Positions 53,391-64,000 are shown, counted from the stretch's first letter. The stretch is 64,000 nucleotides of DNA from Brachycybe producta (GCA_036925085.1 JAUPFP010000063.1:321075-385074), one strand, 5' to 3'. A program made the numbers and translations. Notes: generated from the sequence alone by a model not told the origin.

Positions 53391-53810
53391 TCCTGGTTTA
53401 TTTACCATTAACACACTTTAACAATAGCTTCAAAAATGAGAATTAAGGATTTTACAAACAAATTTATTATATATTTAAAAAGTCTTTAAATATTATTAAA
53501 GTTGGTTTTTCTTTTCTTATATGTTTTGTCATGTTTAAATTTGCACAATTTTTAATAATTATTCTAAATTTTTTTAAAAAAAAAAAACATAAAAACAAAA
53601 TTTGAATTATTATTTATTATAAGAGCTAAAAACGAACCAAATTATAGGACCTAGAACAAAAAAAACAGAGAAAAATGAAAAGATAACGTCACTTCCGGTT
53701 TTTTTAAGGAAAAAAAAACCTTGTATTGTCACTTGTGCGCTTGCGTTTGCGGAAGCATGTTTCCGAATGCGGAAGCTAGCAATCGAAAACGCAAGCGTTG
53801 ATGCGCTATT

Positions 53811-53816
53811 TTTATT
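53811..53816 (-). terminator. Candidate poly(A) signal for paramyosin
   Basis: AATAAA on the minus strand about 200 nt past the stop codon. Confidence 0.4.
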
Positions 53817-54017
53817 GAAAACTGGTTTTGTGAAAACGGTTTCGAAAACGGAATTTTGGTTTCGGGTGTTGTTTTTTTTTTAATTTTTGTAAGCTTATGG
53901 TTTTTAGCTGTTAGCTTTTTTTTGGGGGATTTTTTTTTTTTTGAAATTAAATCTCTGAAGAAAAAAAGGAGAGATTTTTCGGTTTTTCGTTATATAACGA
54001 AAGGATTAAATTTTTTT

Positions 54018-57000
54018 TTAAAATCCTTCGTGTCTATGTTCCTCGACGACGTAAATCTGCTTCGATCCGGTCGGAGCTTGAGATCCGGTCACCCAAGAAC
54101 GATGTTTGTGTCGAATGAACGTAAGGTTACTTTCGGCACTCTCGGCACGTTCTTCGGCCGCTTCCAGTTCACGTTGGAATCGGCGGACACGGGTCAAACT
54201 CTGCTGAGACATTCCCTCCTACGGAGAACAAAAAAAATGTATAAAAGTTAGCTTCCAATTCTAAAACTTCGCTTAAGAACTCTTTAAATTAAGTGAAACT
54301 AGAAAGTTTTAGAAACTAGAAGGGTAGCTCAATCACTTAACAGTATTTTCATGTTGATATATTTCAAAATAAGCTTTTCATAGCGAGACAAAAAGCTTAT
54401 TTTGAAAGATCTAATCATAAAAAATGCTCTTAAGTCATTGAGTTACACTTCTAGTTTCTAAAACATTTTCAAATTTTCCTTAGTGTTGAACTTCAAACGC
54501 AGAAAGAAGAACTTAGAAACTAGAAAGGTAGCTCAATCAATTAACAGTATTTTCATGTTGATATATTTCAAAATAAACTTTTTATAGTGAGACAAAAAGC
54601 TTATTTTGAAAGATCTAATCATAAAAATGCTTTTAAGTCATTGAGTTACACTTCTAGTTTCTAAGACACTGTCAAATTCTCCTTAGTGTTGAACTTAAAA
54701 CGCTGAAAGAAGAACTTGAAAGTGTTTTAGAAACTAGAAAGGTAGCTCAATCATTTATTAGTATTTTCATGTTGATATATTTCAAAATAAACTTTTTATA
54801 GTGAGACAAAAAGCTTATTTTGAAAGATCTAATCATAAAAATGCTTTTAAGTCATTGAGTTACACTTCTAGTTTCTAAGACACTTTCAAATTCTCCTTAG
54901 TGTTGAAAGTGTTTTAGAAACTAGAAGGATAGCTCAATCACTTAAAGGTTTTTACGGAGCCCTGCGGAGGACTTCTGCAAAGTTTTTGAAATCTCGACAT
55001 GTCGACATTTTTATTCCGACATGTTAATTATGCCATGTTGCGCGCACCATACTCTTAATAATTAAATTATTGCAAGCGCCTTCTTGTAGCAGCAATAATT
55101 TAATTATTAAGAGTATGGTGCGCGCAACATGGCATAATTAACATGGCCGACTAAACCTAATTAATAGTCGACCTATTGAGATTAAAAAAAAAATTGGAAA
55201 AGTCCTCTGCAGGGCGTCCGTAGTTCATGTTGAAATCTTTTAAAATAAACTTTTTTGTGAAGCAAAAAGTTTATTTTGAAAGATATTAACATGAAAATAC
55301 CCTTAAATGATTCAGCTACCCTTCTAGTTTCTAAAATACTTTCAGTTTTTTTTTATGTCTTCTGTTTCAGAAGAACAACACTAAAGAAAAATTAAAGTTT
55401 GTTAGAAACTAGAACGGTAGCTGAATCACTTAATAGTCGTTTCATGTTGATATATTTCAAAATAAACTTCTTATTGTGAGATAAAAAAAAAGTTTATTTT
55501 GAAAGATATTAACATGAAAAAATACCCTTAAATGATTGAGTTACCCTTCTAGTTTCCAAAACACTCAATGTTTCTTCTTCTCAAAGTTGTTTTAAAGTGT
55601 AAACGTAAAATGAAGAGAAACTTGAAAGGTATTTAGAAACTAGAAGGGTAGCTGAATCACTTAATAGTATTTTCATGTTGATATCTTTCAAAATAAGCTT
55701 TTTTTATGTCTATAAAAAGTTCATTTTAAAAGATAACAACACGAAAAAATCTCCTTAAGTGATTCAGTTACTCTTCTAGTTTCAATGGTTCTTTTTTTTT
55801 TCTTCCGATTTTTCCCGCCATTGAGCCCTGTTTACACGTGCACAATTTACCTGCTCATTGAGCTGTCGTTTGTAAACTTTGACCTTCTCGTTGAGTTTCT
55901 CCACGTGGTCGGTCAACAACGACATATTCTTGTGGTCTTCTTCGGCGGTAATAATAATCTCCTTGACTTGACGTTCCTTCTTGCGCAACAATTTGATGGT
56001 TTCAGCATGGCGACGTTTCTCTTCCTCGAATTCGGTCTCAATGTCACGGATCTACAAAGATTCCTGTCGAAATGAGGTTTTTCGTAATTCCTATTGCGGT
56101 CACTTACCCTAGCTTCGAGTTTACTGATGACTCGCTTGCCTCCGACGAGAGCGTTGGTTTCGACTTCTTCCAATCGGATTTGCAAGTTCTTGACTTCGAT
56201 TTCCAGACCCTTGCGGATAGATTCGATTTTAACCACACGTTCCTGCTCTTCGTGAAGGATCTCGACGGTGTGCTTGAGTTCGGAAGAAACTCGGTTGTGG
56301 CGTTCGTCGGCCAACTAATGGAGAAAAGATATGGATTATTCCAAATCTATTATTTAGAATCGCGGTGTCCAAGACTTTTCATCATGGAATTTCATGAAGT
56401 TGTTGCGATAAATCGTAAGTTCTACGTTCTCTGATCAACAACTATGGATTATCCGAAAAGTCTTCATTGGAATCAGTGTTGAAAAGCTTGAAAAATACTT
56501 TTCATCATGGAATTCCATGAAGTTCTTGTGAGACATGGCATGTTTGGAAGTTTCGTGCTTCCAAAGCTCCAAATGATGGCTTATCACAAAGTCTTCATTG
56601 GAATCAATGTTGGAAAACTTGAAACAGGCTTTTCATCATAGAATTCCATGAAGTTCATGTGAGAAATCGCAGGTTCGGGACTTCTCTTCTTAAAAACTAT
56701 GGATTATCCGAAAAGTTTTTTTTTTGGACATGGAAGGTTCGGAAGTTTCATGCTTCCAAAGCTCCGAACTATGGATTATCCTCAAAGTCTTCATTGGAAT
56801 CATTGTTGGAAAGCTTGAAAAAGGCTTTTCATCATTGACTTCTACGAAGTTCTTGCGAGAAATTGCAGATTCGGAAGTTATTCTTTTTGGAAGAACGTAA
56901 CCAACCTTCAGTTCCTTGGTAACCTCATCGTAGTCGGACTGCAATGCACTATATTCGCCTTCCAACTTGCTCTTTGCGGCACTGATGTTCACATTGATCG

Positions 57001-57559
57001 TAGTCAATTCGTTGACTCGGACTACGGCTTCTTCGTACTGTTGTTCCGCAGCACGCTTGGCACGTAGAGCCTAAAAGAAGAACACAAAACGGGGTTTGTT
57101 TGTGTCGTTATAATCGCAACGAACGTATAAACACGAAGGATGCCCTAAACTCACTCCTTCGATGTTGACACGGATCTCCTCTAACTCAGCCTGCAGAGCT
57201 TGAACGCGGCGTTGAGCGACGGCATACTGGTCCAACGTTGTCTGCAATTGACGTTGAAGTTCGTCGTAATGGTTCTGCAAGTCCTGTAAAACACGTAACG
57301 AAAATACGACAAATTGAGTAAAGGAAGGATATTGTGGTCCGGAGGGTTCGGAATGTTACGTACGTTGATCTGCAATGCTTGTTTCTTGATGGTCTTCTGC
57401 AATTCGATGTTGTTTCTGTTGGCGACATCCAGGCTCATTTCCAATTCGGTGATCTGGACTTGGTACTTCTTCTTGAGACGTTGGATTTCCGTCTTCAGTT
57501 TGGTTTCGGCTTCGACGAGACGAGCTGTCAATTGTTCGATCTCAATCTGGGCTTGTTTG
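54018..57559 (-). CDS. Prm: Paramyosin, shared C-terminal exons (6 exons, 3' end of gene)
   Basis: Minus-strand exons in order: 57559-57364, 57283-57155, 57070-56906, 56314-56108, 56051-55851, 54218-54018, ending TAA; phase matches throughout, about 365 residues. Paramyosin is the coiled-coil core of invertebrate thick filaments. Landmarks: [114 protein letters not shown] and a short non-helical tail ([19 protein letters not shown]). These line up with the C-terminus of Drosophila paramyosin/mini-paramyosin. The tail after the last heptad has many S, T and P, typical of the region phosphorylated in paramyosins. Upstream rod exons are not in the window and should lie beyond 64000. Intron 5 (54219-55850) is packed with foldback repeats. 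Confidence 0.93.
54300..55790. repeat. Tandem cluster of CTAGAAGGGTAGC foldback MITEs, paramyosin last intron
   Basis: Copies at about 54300-54480, 54510-54690, 54715-54905, 54910-55340 (interrupted), 55395-55570 and 55620-55790. The first four share linkers (CTCCTTAGTGTTGAACTT) and repeat about every 210 bp, so they amplified as a unit. Confidence 0.8.
54952..55222. mobile_element. Palindromic element inserted inside a foldback MITE
   Basis: Outer ends TTACGGAGCCCTGCGGAGGA and TCCTCTGCAGGGCGTCCGTA. The core is a perfect 53-bp inverted repeat (55021-55073 with 55092-55144) around an 18-nt loop. The left and right halves of the host MITE flank it. Confidence 0.85.
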
Positions 57560-57667
57560 CTGGTTATTTTTTTGGGGAGACAAAACAAGAAAGTCACATT
57601 AAGATCCTCGAAACTCTTTGATTATTCCTGTCTTTCATGAGTAAAATGGAAAGAAACTAGAAAGTGT

Positions 57668-58150
57668 TTTAGAAACTAGAAGGGTAAGGGCATTTTCATA
57701 TTGAATATCTTTCAAAATAAACTTTTTATGTGAGTTTGAAAATGACCCAACTTTTTAAGCAGAAGATATTTTTTTTAATTTTTGTCTATAAAAAGTTTAT
57801 TTTGAAAGATATTCGTATTAAAAGTTTGTTTTTTTAGAAGCTAGAATGGTAAAACAGTTATGGTTAATATCTTTCAAAATAAACTAAATCGGAATTTTAA
57901 AATGTCAGTTTTTGAATTTCTCGGGAAGTTTTTAGAAAGAAAAAAAAAATCTTCTATTTTGAAAGATATTTTCATAAAACACTTTTCAAGTTTTTAATAT
58001 AAATTGAGTTTCTTCCCGCAATTGCTTCTAAAAAGTTTATTTTGAAAGATATCGTCATGAAAATACTTTTTTTTTTTCTTCTCGTAGTTACTATGCTATT
58101 TCTTAAAGTTGCTTCGAAAAAAAGTTTATTTTGAACAATATCTTTTCATG
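57668..58150. repeat. Foldback MITE copies, intron upstream of the shared paramyosin exons
   Basis: One intact copy at about 57660-57815 and two or three partial arms (AAAGTTTATTTTGAAAGATA at about 58026 and a diverged copy at 58121). Confidence 0.65.
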
Positions 58151-58594
58151 AAAATTCTTTTAGTTTGTTAATTTATTTTTCTATTTTCTAACAAGCTTTT
58201 TATTATTATTTACTCGCTTTTATTTAACTTCATTAATTTGTTTGTTTGTCCAATGCCACCATCTGAAATATATTTGAAAACTAGTGGGGTAACCTGTCAT
58301 AAATGACCGGAGTAAAATTCACAGGCAATTGTGCGCATGCGCGTCATTTTTTCCTTTTTTTACTCCTTTCATTTCAATTTCAGTCACCCCCTCCCACTTT
58401 TCACTCTCTCTTCCCCTTCTACACTTTCCAACCTTTTCCCCCTCACCCCCTCCCACTTTTCTCTCTCTCTCCCCCCCCCCTTCTACATTTTCAAAAGAAA
58501 GAGTTCAACATATAGTTGACCTTGAGAAAAAAAAACGGTTCATTTATTGAAATTTATATAAATTCCGACGTGCTTCAATGGTTTTTGTTACTCC

Positions 58595-58614
58595 ACACAC
58601 ACACACACACACAC
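58595..58614. repeat. (CA)n microsatellite
   Basis: About 10 CA units. Confidence 0.85.
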
Positions 58615-58675
58615 AGACCTGGGATATTATATATATAATAATTCCAACACAGCAAGGGATTGACCATGTGAAGAC

Positions 58676-58882
58676 ACAGGCAGTTAGAAAACGGGACGAA
58701 CTTCAGTTGGCTCCGCCCTTGTTATGACGACCGTCAACTTCTAATTGGTTTGTTGTGTGGATCGACGTTGAAAAGGGCGGAGCATGTGACGTCAGACTAC
58801 ATAACCAACCGATTAGAAGTTGCCGGTCCTCATGAAAAGGGGCGGAACCAACTAAAGTTCTCCCCTATTTCTAACTGCCTGT
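58676..58882. mobile_element. GGCTCCGCCC-family MITE with near-perfect 9-bp duplication
   Basis: ACAGGCAGTTAGAAAACGGG to TATTTCTAACTGCCTGT, with TTGGCTCCGCCC mirrored by GGGGCGGAACCAA. Flanks TGTGAAGAC (58667-58675) and TGTGCAGAC (58883-58891) agree at 8 of 9 bases. Confidence 0.8.
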
Positions 58883-59043
58883 TGTGCAGACAGCAGCATA
58901 AGAATTTACACAATTGCTGTTGTTTTCGGAGTTTTCATTATGCTGTAGGGTTGTGAATTATTTTCTGAGTTCTATTTTGTAGAATTTATGTTTTTGGAAT
59001 ATTTTTTCGGAGGCCGGCCTTTTCTCGGATTTTTTTTTTTACT

Positions 59044-59122
59044 TTTTTACGGGAATCGAACCCATGACCAACAATAACCAATGGGCTAAGAGCCCGAGAC
59101 ACTAACCACTACACCAACAACA
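59044..59122 (-). pseudogene. tRNA-like sequence with A-rich tail (SINE-like)
   Basis: On the minus strand: box A TGGTGTAGTGGTTAG, an anticodon-arm-like GGGCTCTTAGCCC, and a perfect T-arm ATGGG-TTCGATT-CCCGT (box B). The anticodon stem and acceptor stem pair poorly, and the variable region is long. On the minus strand the sequence then runs into A-rich tract rather than a T-run terminator. Read as a tRNA-derived pseudogene or SINE head rather than a working tRNA. Confidence 0.5.
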
Positions 59123-59859
59123 CAAGACACGATTACATCTTGTTTTACTTTTTAGATCTTTTTTTTTTTTCCACAAAAAAAAACATGTTTTTTGTTTCAT
59201 TTTCTTGTTTCTTTTGAAAGTTGCTTCCAAAAAAAAATTTATTTTGAACAAAATATCTTCCTGAAAATCCTTATTAAGTAATTGATTTACTTTTTTCTAG
59301 TTCGGAACAAACTTGAGTTTTCCTTTTAATAAAACAACGCCTTGAAAGTTAAGAGTTTTCACTTTCTTTTGGCGTTAATTTCTATTGTTAACTTTTTTTT
59401 TTTTTCCGCAATGGCATTTTTCATTCTTCTCCATAAAAGAACAAAGGAGATTTCTTAAAAATCTATTTCCATTTTGTAACGGTAAACGGGACAATGAAAG
59501 TGAGATCGTGTTGACAACAATTGTTGACACAAATCGTTTTGGATATTGTCCAACATATTATTGTCTCTTTTTTTCGGCTATTTTACTCTTGTCGTCAACA
59601 TTAAAAAGCTGGAATGTTAAGAAAGCCTTCGAAAGAGTTATTACAATTTACCAAACTCTAAATAAGGATTTTCTGTCACCAACCTCTGTATCTGGCATGT
59701 CGGAAAAAAAAGTAACAAAGAAACTAAGGGCTTTCTATTGGAAGGGCCGAAGGTCGAATGGAATATTAGATTATTTGATTCCAATTTTAAAATTCGAAAA
59801 TCTGATTAAATTCTGGTTAAAATATGGGGGAAAATGTTACACGATTCGATTCTAATTAA

Positions 59860-60300
59860 ACTTCGGAAAATTTTACCTGATTAAAATTCAGAAAATGAAC
59901 CGATTCGATTCCGATTAAAATTCGGAAAACTTTACCCGATTCAATTCCGATTAAAACTCGGAAAATATTTCCCAATTCGGTTTCGATTAAAATTCGGAAA
60001 ACTTTACCCGATTCAATTCCAAATAAAATTCGGAAAATATTTACCAATTCGGTTCCGATTAAAATTCGGAAAATATTACCCGATTCGATTCCGATTAAAA
60101 TTCGGAAAATGAACCGATTCGATTTCGATTAAAATTCAGAAAACTTTACCCGATTAAAATTCGGAAAATGAACCGATTCGATTCCGATTAAAATTCGGGA
60201 AATGAACCGATTCGATTCCGATTAAAATTCGGGAAATGAACCGATTCGATTCCGATTAAAATTCGGAAAACTTTACCCGATTCTATTACGATTAAATAAT
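59860..60300. repeat. ~35-bp minisatellite GATTAAAATTCGGAAAAT..., intron between mini-paramyosin exon and shared exons
   Basis: About 12 units built from CGATTCGATTCCGATTAAAA and TTCGGAAAACTTTACC, with a few units shortened to 27-28 bp. Confidence 0.85.
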
Positions 60301-60553
60301 TGAAGCAATTATAAGCAATGTCAACAGTGAAATTTAAAGAAATCGTGTAGCGTTTTTGAATCGATTCAATCGATTAATCAGAAGATTTGAATCGATTCAA
60401 TTTATACGAATGATTGCAACAACAAAAATTGATTCAATCGATTAATCAGAAGGCTTGAATTGATTCAAATCATACAATTAATCGGAACAACAAGATTGAT
60501 TTTACGATTAATCGCATCGTAATCGAGCATTCGTACTGAGGGACTGCGCTTAC

Positions 60554-61242
60554 TCGTGAGTCGTTTCGACGGAGTAAAGGTCAACTCGTTCCGCAACCTT
60601 CGAATCCAATCCTTCGTCCTCCAATAAGCTTTCGTATTCCTGACATGCGCAGGATTTCGCAGTGACACAAGTACAGTTCGAAGCTGCGGCCGAAGTCGCG
60701 GTGTATTCGTTGAGTTCTCGATTTTCGGCTTCGATACGTTGCCGACGTTCCTCTCGTATGTCCACATGTCTGTCGTGGTCAAAAGTAAGCAGTTTGGATC
60801 TGGTTCGTCTGGTGTCGACGTAACCGTCGAATCGGGTCGCCGCATCCCAACGAATATCGTTCGCAATCTCGTGAGCGGCTCTGACGGTGAAAGCACCGTA
60901 CGACTGAGAACGTCGTAAACGGTTTTGGCTGCTGGCACGATCTTCCTGTTCGACCGATACTTTCTTGAGAAAATTAATTCTTCGCGATGTTTCGTCGTCG
61001 TCGTCCAGATTCGCAAGCCGTGCCGTAGTGTAACTACGTCCCAAACGGTAGTGAATGTGTTTAGCGGCATGTTCTTCCAAAGTTGGTAATTTGGATGGAG
61101 CCGGTTCGTAAAGTCCCTTTTCTCGGTTATCCATCCATTCCATGACATCCTTGTAATGGTGAAAACCGTAAGCGAAGTTGTCGCTGTAGATGCTCGTGAA
61201 TGGTTTTCTCCAGTGGACGCCAAGTTTACGAGTTGGAGCCAT
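60554..61242 (-). CDS. Prm: Alternative first coding exon, probable mini-paramyosin N-terminus
   Basis: ATG at 61242-61240 opens a 229-codon frame (MAPTRKLGVHWRKPF..., W- and Y-rich start, then basic and acidic helical stretches, CTCVTAKSCACQ near the end) up to a donor: CACGA then GTAAGC at 60553. The exon ends with two bases (GA) of a codon; the paramyosin exon at 57559 begins with one base (C) before an in-frame AAA-CAA-GCC. Joining gives ...[15 protein letters not shown] with no break. In Drosophila, mini-paramyosin is made from an internal promoter with a unique N-terminal exon joined to the paramyosin C-terminus. The product would be about 595 aa. I do not recognise the 229-residue segment from memory, and it is not coiled-coil paramyosin. 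If not spliced, it would be an independent single-exon gene ending at TAA 60550. Confidence 0.75.
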
Positions 61243-61339
61243 ATTGTCGGTATCGGATCGGATTGTCAGGAAACTTGATGAAGTTGTTCGGAGAAAAAAA
61301 AACTGGGGGACGTTCAACAAGAGAAGTTTCTCGTTAAAT

Positions 61340-61970
61340 TGACTTTTATGGAAGATTTTTTTTTCCTAAAGACTTCGAAGAACTTACGGAAGTCCTCGGA
61401 AGTTGTTGAAACTTTTGAAAATCCAGAGGAAGTTCAGTAAATAAACAAGTTTCTCGTAATTGTTTTTTTGGTAATTTTCGTTACGAAGAGTTGACTTCGA
61501 AGAAGTTAAAAAGTTTTTACCGAAGACTTCGAAGAACTTCTGTAAAAGGTCTGCGGAAGTTGTCGAACTTGTTTGAAAAGTGGAAGAAATTTAACAAAAA
61601 TTAAATTTCTCGCTACTTTGTTCGAAGGACTTCGGATGAAGTTGTTCTCGTGAAGTTTTTCGTTAACTTGTCCTCGTTAAGTTGACTTCTATGGAAGATT
61701 TTGTTTCCTAAAGACTTCGAAGAACTTAACGGAAGTCTTCAAAAGTTGTCGAAACTTTTGAAAATCCAGAGGATGTTCAGTAAATAAACAAGTTTTTCGT
61801 AATTTTTTTGGCAATTTTCGTTACGGAAATTGAAAGTTAAAAGTTTTTACCGAAGACTTCGAAGAACTTGTGTAAAAAAGGTCTGCCGGAAGTTGTCGAA
61901 CTTATTTGAAAAGTGGAAGAAATTCAACAAAAATTAAATTTCTCGCGACTTTCTTCGATGGTTTACGGAA
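61340..61970. repeat. ~342-bp tandem duplication upstream of the mini-paramyosin exon
   Basis: TATGGAAGATTTT...CCTAAAGACTTCGAAGAACT at 61347-61385 recurs about 342 bp later at 61690-61727, and the downstream parts (AAAATCCAGAGG, GTTCAGTAAATAAACAAGTT, TTTTACCGAAGACTTCGAAG) follow in the same order. It lies where the internal promoter is expected. Confidence 0.75.
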
Positions 61971-62574
61971 GAAGAAAAGACAATTGTATTGTCTACTTGG
62001 AAGAAATGAACCCGACTTGTTAAGATTCCAACTTATTTCTGAAGTTTTTTTTTTTTTTTGGAAGAGATCAAAATACTTTTGGAATCGAAAGTTGTGTTTC
62101 GGTTTGGCCTTCATTGGACCGGAGAGAGAGAGAGGGGAAAAGGGGGGAAAATAATATCCATCAGCCCTTTTTTTTATCTTTGAGGCTTCTCAGCATTTTC
62201 TATTTTGACTTCACCGATAAGTTTTGGTCGGGTTGACGTCGCAAACAACCCCCCCAACAAACGGTTAAAGTTGTTTAAACCTCTGGCATATCTTCGATAC
62301 TTAAGAATATGCCAAATAGCTCAAATTATAAATGGAGGGCAAATTTATAAACGAACTGAGCCGGATATGGAAATGAAGATTGCGGATTGTTGTTTACATT
62401 ATGGCTGAGGGGGGAAAAGAGAAACCTCTCGAGAAAGAGAGAAAAAAAATAACTACTTATATCGAACGATAAGTCCGCTAAGGGTTTGAAGAATTTTCTA
62501 AATTGGTTTCAACTTTAATAAAAAAAATGAAGGAGATATCGTTCAAAATAAACTTTTTAGAAGCACCTTTAAGA

Positions 62575-63340
62575 AGAAATTTAAAGTTTGTTAGAAATTC
62601 GAATGGTAAATGAATGTGCTGAATGTAGTTTCATGATATTTCTTTCAAAATAAACTTTTTAAAAGCAAATTTTAAAGTTTGTTAGAAACTAGAATGGTAA
62701 ATGAATGTGCTGAAAGTAGTTTCATGATATGATATCTTTCAAAATAAACTTTTTAGAAGCAAATTTCAGAAGAACTTTAAAGTTTGTTTAGATACTAGAA
62801 TGGTAAAAGTAGTTATTTTATGATATCTTTCAAAATAAACTTTTTAAAAGCAAATTTTAAAGTTTGTTAGAAACTAGAATGGTAAATGAATGTGCTGAAA
62901 GTAGTTTCATATTGATATCTTTCAAAATAAACTTTTTAGAAGCAAATTTCAGAAGAACTTTAAAGTTTGTTTAGATACTAGAATGGTAAAAGTAGTTATT
63001 TCATGACATCTTTCAAAATAAACATTTTAGAAGCACCTTTAAGGTGAAATTTAAAGTTTGTTAGAAACTAGAATGGTAAATGAATGTGCTGAATGTAGTT
63101 TCATGATATCTTTCAAAATAAACTTTTTAAAAGCAAATTTCAGAAGTACTTTAAAGTTTGTTAGATATATACTAGAATGGTAAAAAGTATTTTCATGATA
63201 TCTTTCAAAATAAACATTTTAGAAGCACCTTTAAGAGGAAATTTAAAGTTTGTTAGAAACTAGAATGGTAAATGAATGTGCTGAAAGTAGTTTCATGATA
63301 TATGATGATATATCTTTCAAAATAAACGTTTTAGGGAAGT
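62575..63340. repeat. Direct array of half foldback units, paramyosin intron
   Basis: Seven or eight copies of AAAGTTTGTTAGAAACTAGA, then GTAGTTTCATGATATCTTTC and AAAATAAACTTTTTAGAAGC, spaced about 90-120 bp, with alternating longer and shorter forms. Only left-type arms are present. Confidence 0.8.
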
Positions 63341-63593
63341 TTAAAGGAAACACTTAAATTGAATATTTTCGCTAAACTTTGAAGTGAAAAACAAAATTCC
63401 ACATTTTGTTTGGCTTCGTTAAAATTGTTGCGTAATTTCACTCCTTTGTCATTCTAGTTTCTAACGATTTTAAATTTCTTTTAGTATATGTTGTTTCTAA
63501 TACCTTGTACACACATGAGAGTTAAATGAATTCAAATTAAATGTGTTTAGGTGAATTATACGGAATCCAGTTAAGGACATGAACCAAATTAAA

Positions 63594-64000
63594 AATTGAC
63601 TTTATTATTAATATTTTAAAATTGAAATAACTAAATTAATATTTTGTTTCTATATTATTATTTAAGTCAATTAACTTAATATTTTCAGATTAATTTTGAA
63701 TTCGATATACTGTTTGTTTGTCCTTCACAGGGCTCTGTAGAACACGTTTATTATTTAAATGCATTTAAATTATCACGTGTGTGTTACTAGGTTTAATACC
63801 CTCGACACACATACACAGTTAAATGCATTTAAATATTAAACACGTTCTACAGAGCCCTGTGAAGGACAAACAAACAATATATCGAATTCAATTTATTCAG
63901 TTAATGAATATGAAAATATTGAGTTAATACTTAAATATAAACTATTAACAAAATATTGATTTAGTATTTCAATTTAAAATATTAATAATTAAAGTCAATT
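63594..64000. repeat. Large inverted repeat, cut by the window end
   Basis: AATTGACTTTATTATTAATA (about 63594) is mirrored by ATATTAATAATTAAAGTCAATT at the last bases. Inner arms include GTTTGTTTGTCCTTCACAGG / CCTGTGAAGGACAAACAAAC (63713-63732 / 63857-63876). Nested element ends may be present. Confidence 0.7.

Larger units (their letters stand above)
51600..54017. other. Spacer between SWEET and paramyosin 3' ends
   Basis: No coding exon recognised. It contains ATGGCG / CGCCATATT palindromic scraps (52503-52550, 52700-52740), a ~190-bp tandem repeat (52880-53390) and a small hairpin (GCGCTTGCGTTT / AAACGCAAGCG, 53737-53806). Confidence 0.55.

Noticed and set aside
56072..57640. Plus-strand frames opposite the paramyosin exons
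   Set aside because: Antisense shadows of conserved paramyosin exons.
59385..59855. 156-aa plus-strand frame starting MLTFFFFPQWHF
   Set aside because: No recognisable domain, lies antisense in a paramyosin intron and runs into the ATTCGG minisatellite. Kept only as an unsupported possibility.
60465..61223. 252-aa minus-strand frame overlapping the mini-paramyosin exon
   Set aside because: Out of frame with the splice-compatible 229-codon frame; Thr/Arg-rich composition typical of a shifted reading.

Overview
This is a nuclear segment of an AT-rich animal genome, probably an arthropod. Every gene has many spliceosomal GT-AG introns. The window ends in the 3' part of a paramyosin gene. A second first exon in that gene joins in frame to the shared C-terminal exons, which is the insect-type paramyosin/mini-paramyosin arrangement. 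I cannot name the species. Exon chains below were built by hand from splice sites, reading-frame phase and remembered family sequences.

Layout. (1) 95-11220 (+): golgin-245/GOLGA4-like coiled-coil tether ending in a GRIP domain; its 5' end lies outside the window. (2) 14835-25093 (+): complete 18-exon NSUN2 tRNA/RNA cytosine-5 methyltransferase, 717 aa. (3) 26985-29180 (-): NKIRAS (kappaB-Ras) small GTPase, convergent with NSUN2. (4) 31268-40660 (+): complete 10-exon alanine aminotransferase, 536 aa, divergent from NKIRAS, with a probable mitochondrial presequence and a downstream in-frame ATG. (5) 42370-43350 (-): TMEM186-like mitochondrial membrane protein with two very small 5' exons, convergent with the aminotransferase. 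(6) 46427-50241 (+): SWEET sugar transporter (SLC50A1), 6 exons, 218 aa. (7) 54018-61242 (-): shared 3' exons of paramyosin, plus an alternative first exon at 60554-61242 that would make a mini-paramyosin of about 595 aa. The remaining paramyosin 5' exons should lie beyond 64000.

The genes are unrelated housekeeping and muscle loci with no operon logic. The non-coding half is dominated by short non-autonomous elements. The largest group is a foldback family with arms around the motifs CTAGAAGGGTAGC and AAAGTTTATTTTGAAAGATATC. More than 35 whole or half copies sit in introns and spacers, and one full copy is bounded by TTAA. Others are a GGCTCCGCCC-rich family with 8-9 bp target duplications (MULE-like), an hAT-like element, GTCCACAT-ended elements carrying ~85 bp tandem repeats, long perfect palindromes, and several minisatellites, one with a clear higher-order structure. 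Many small open frames in these repeats are artefacts.

The most interesting points are the nested mini-paramyosin exon with matching splice phase, possible dual targeting of the aminotransferase from two start codons, a start-stop upstream ORF directly before the SWEET start, and the repeat biology (nested palindromes, a head-to-tail MITE dimer sharing one target duplication, and an intron made almost wholly of one foldback element).
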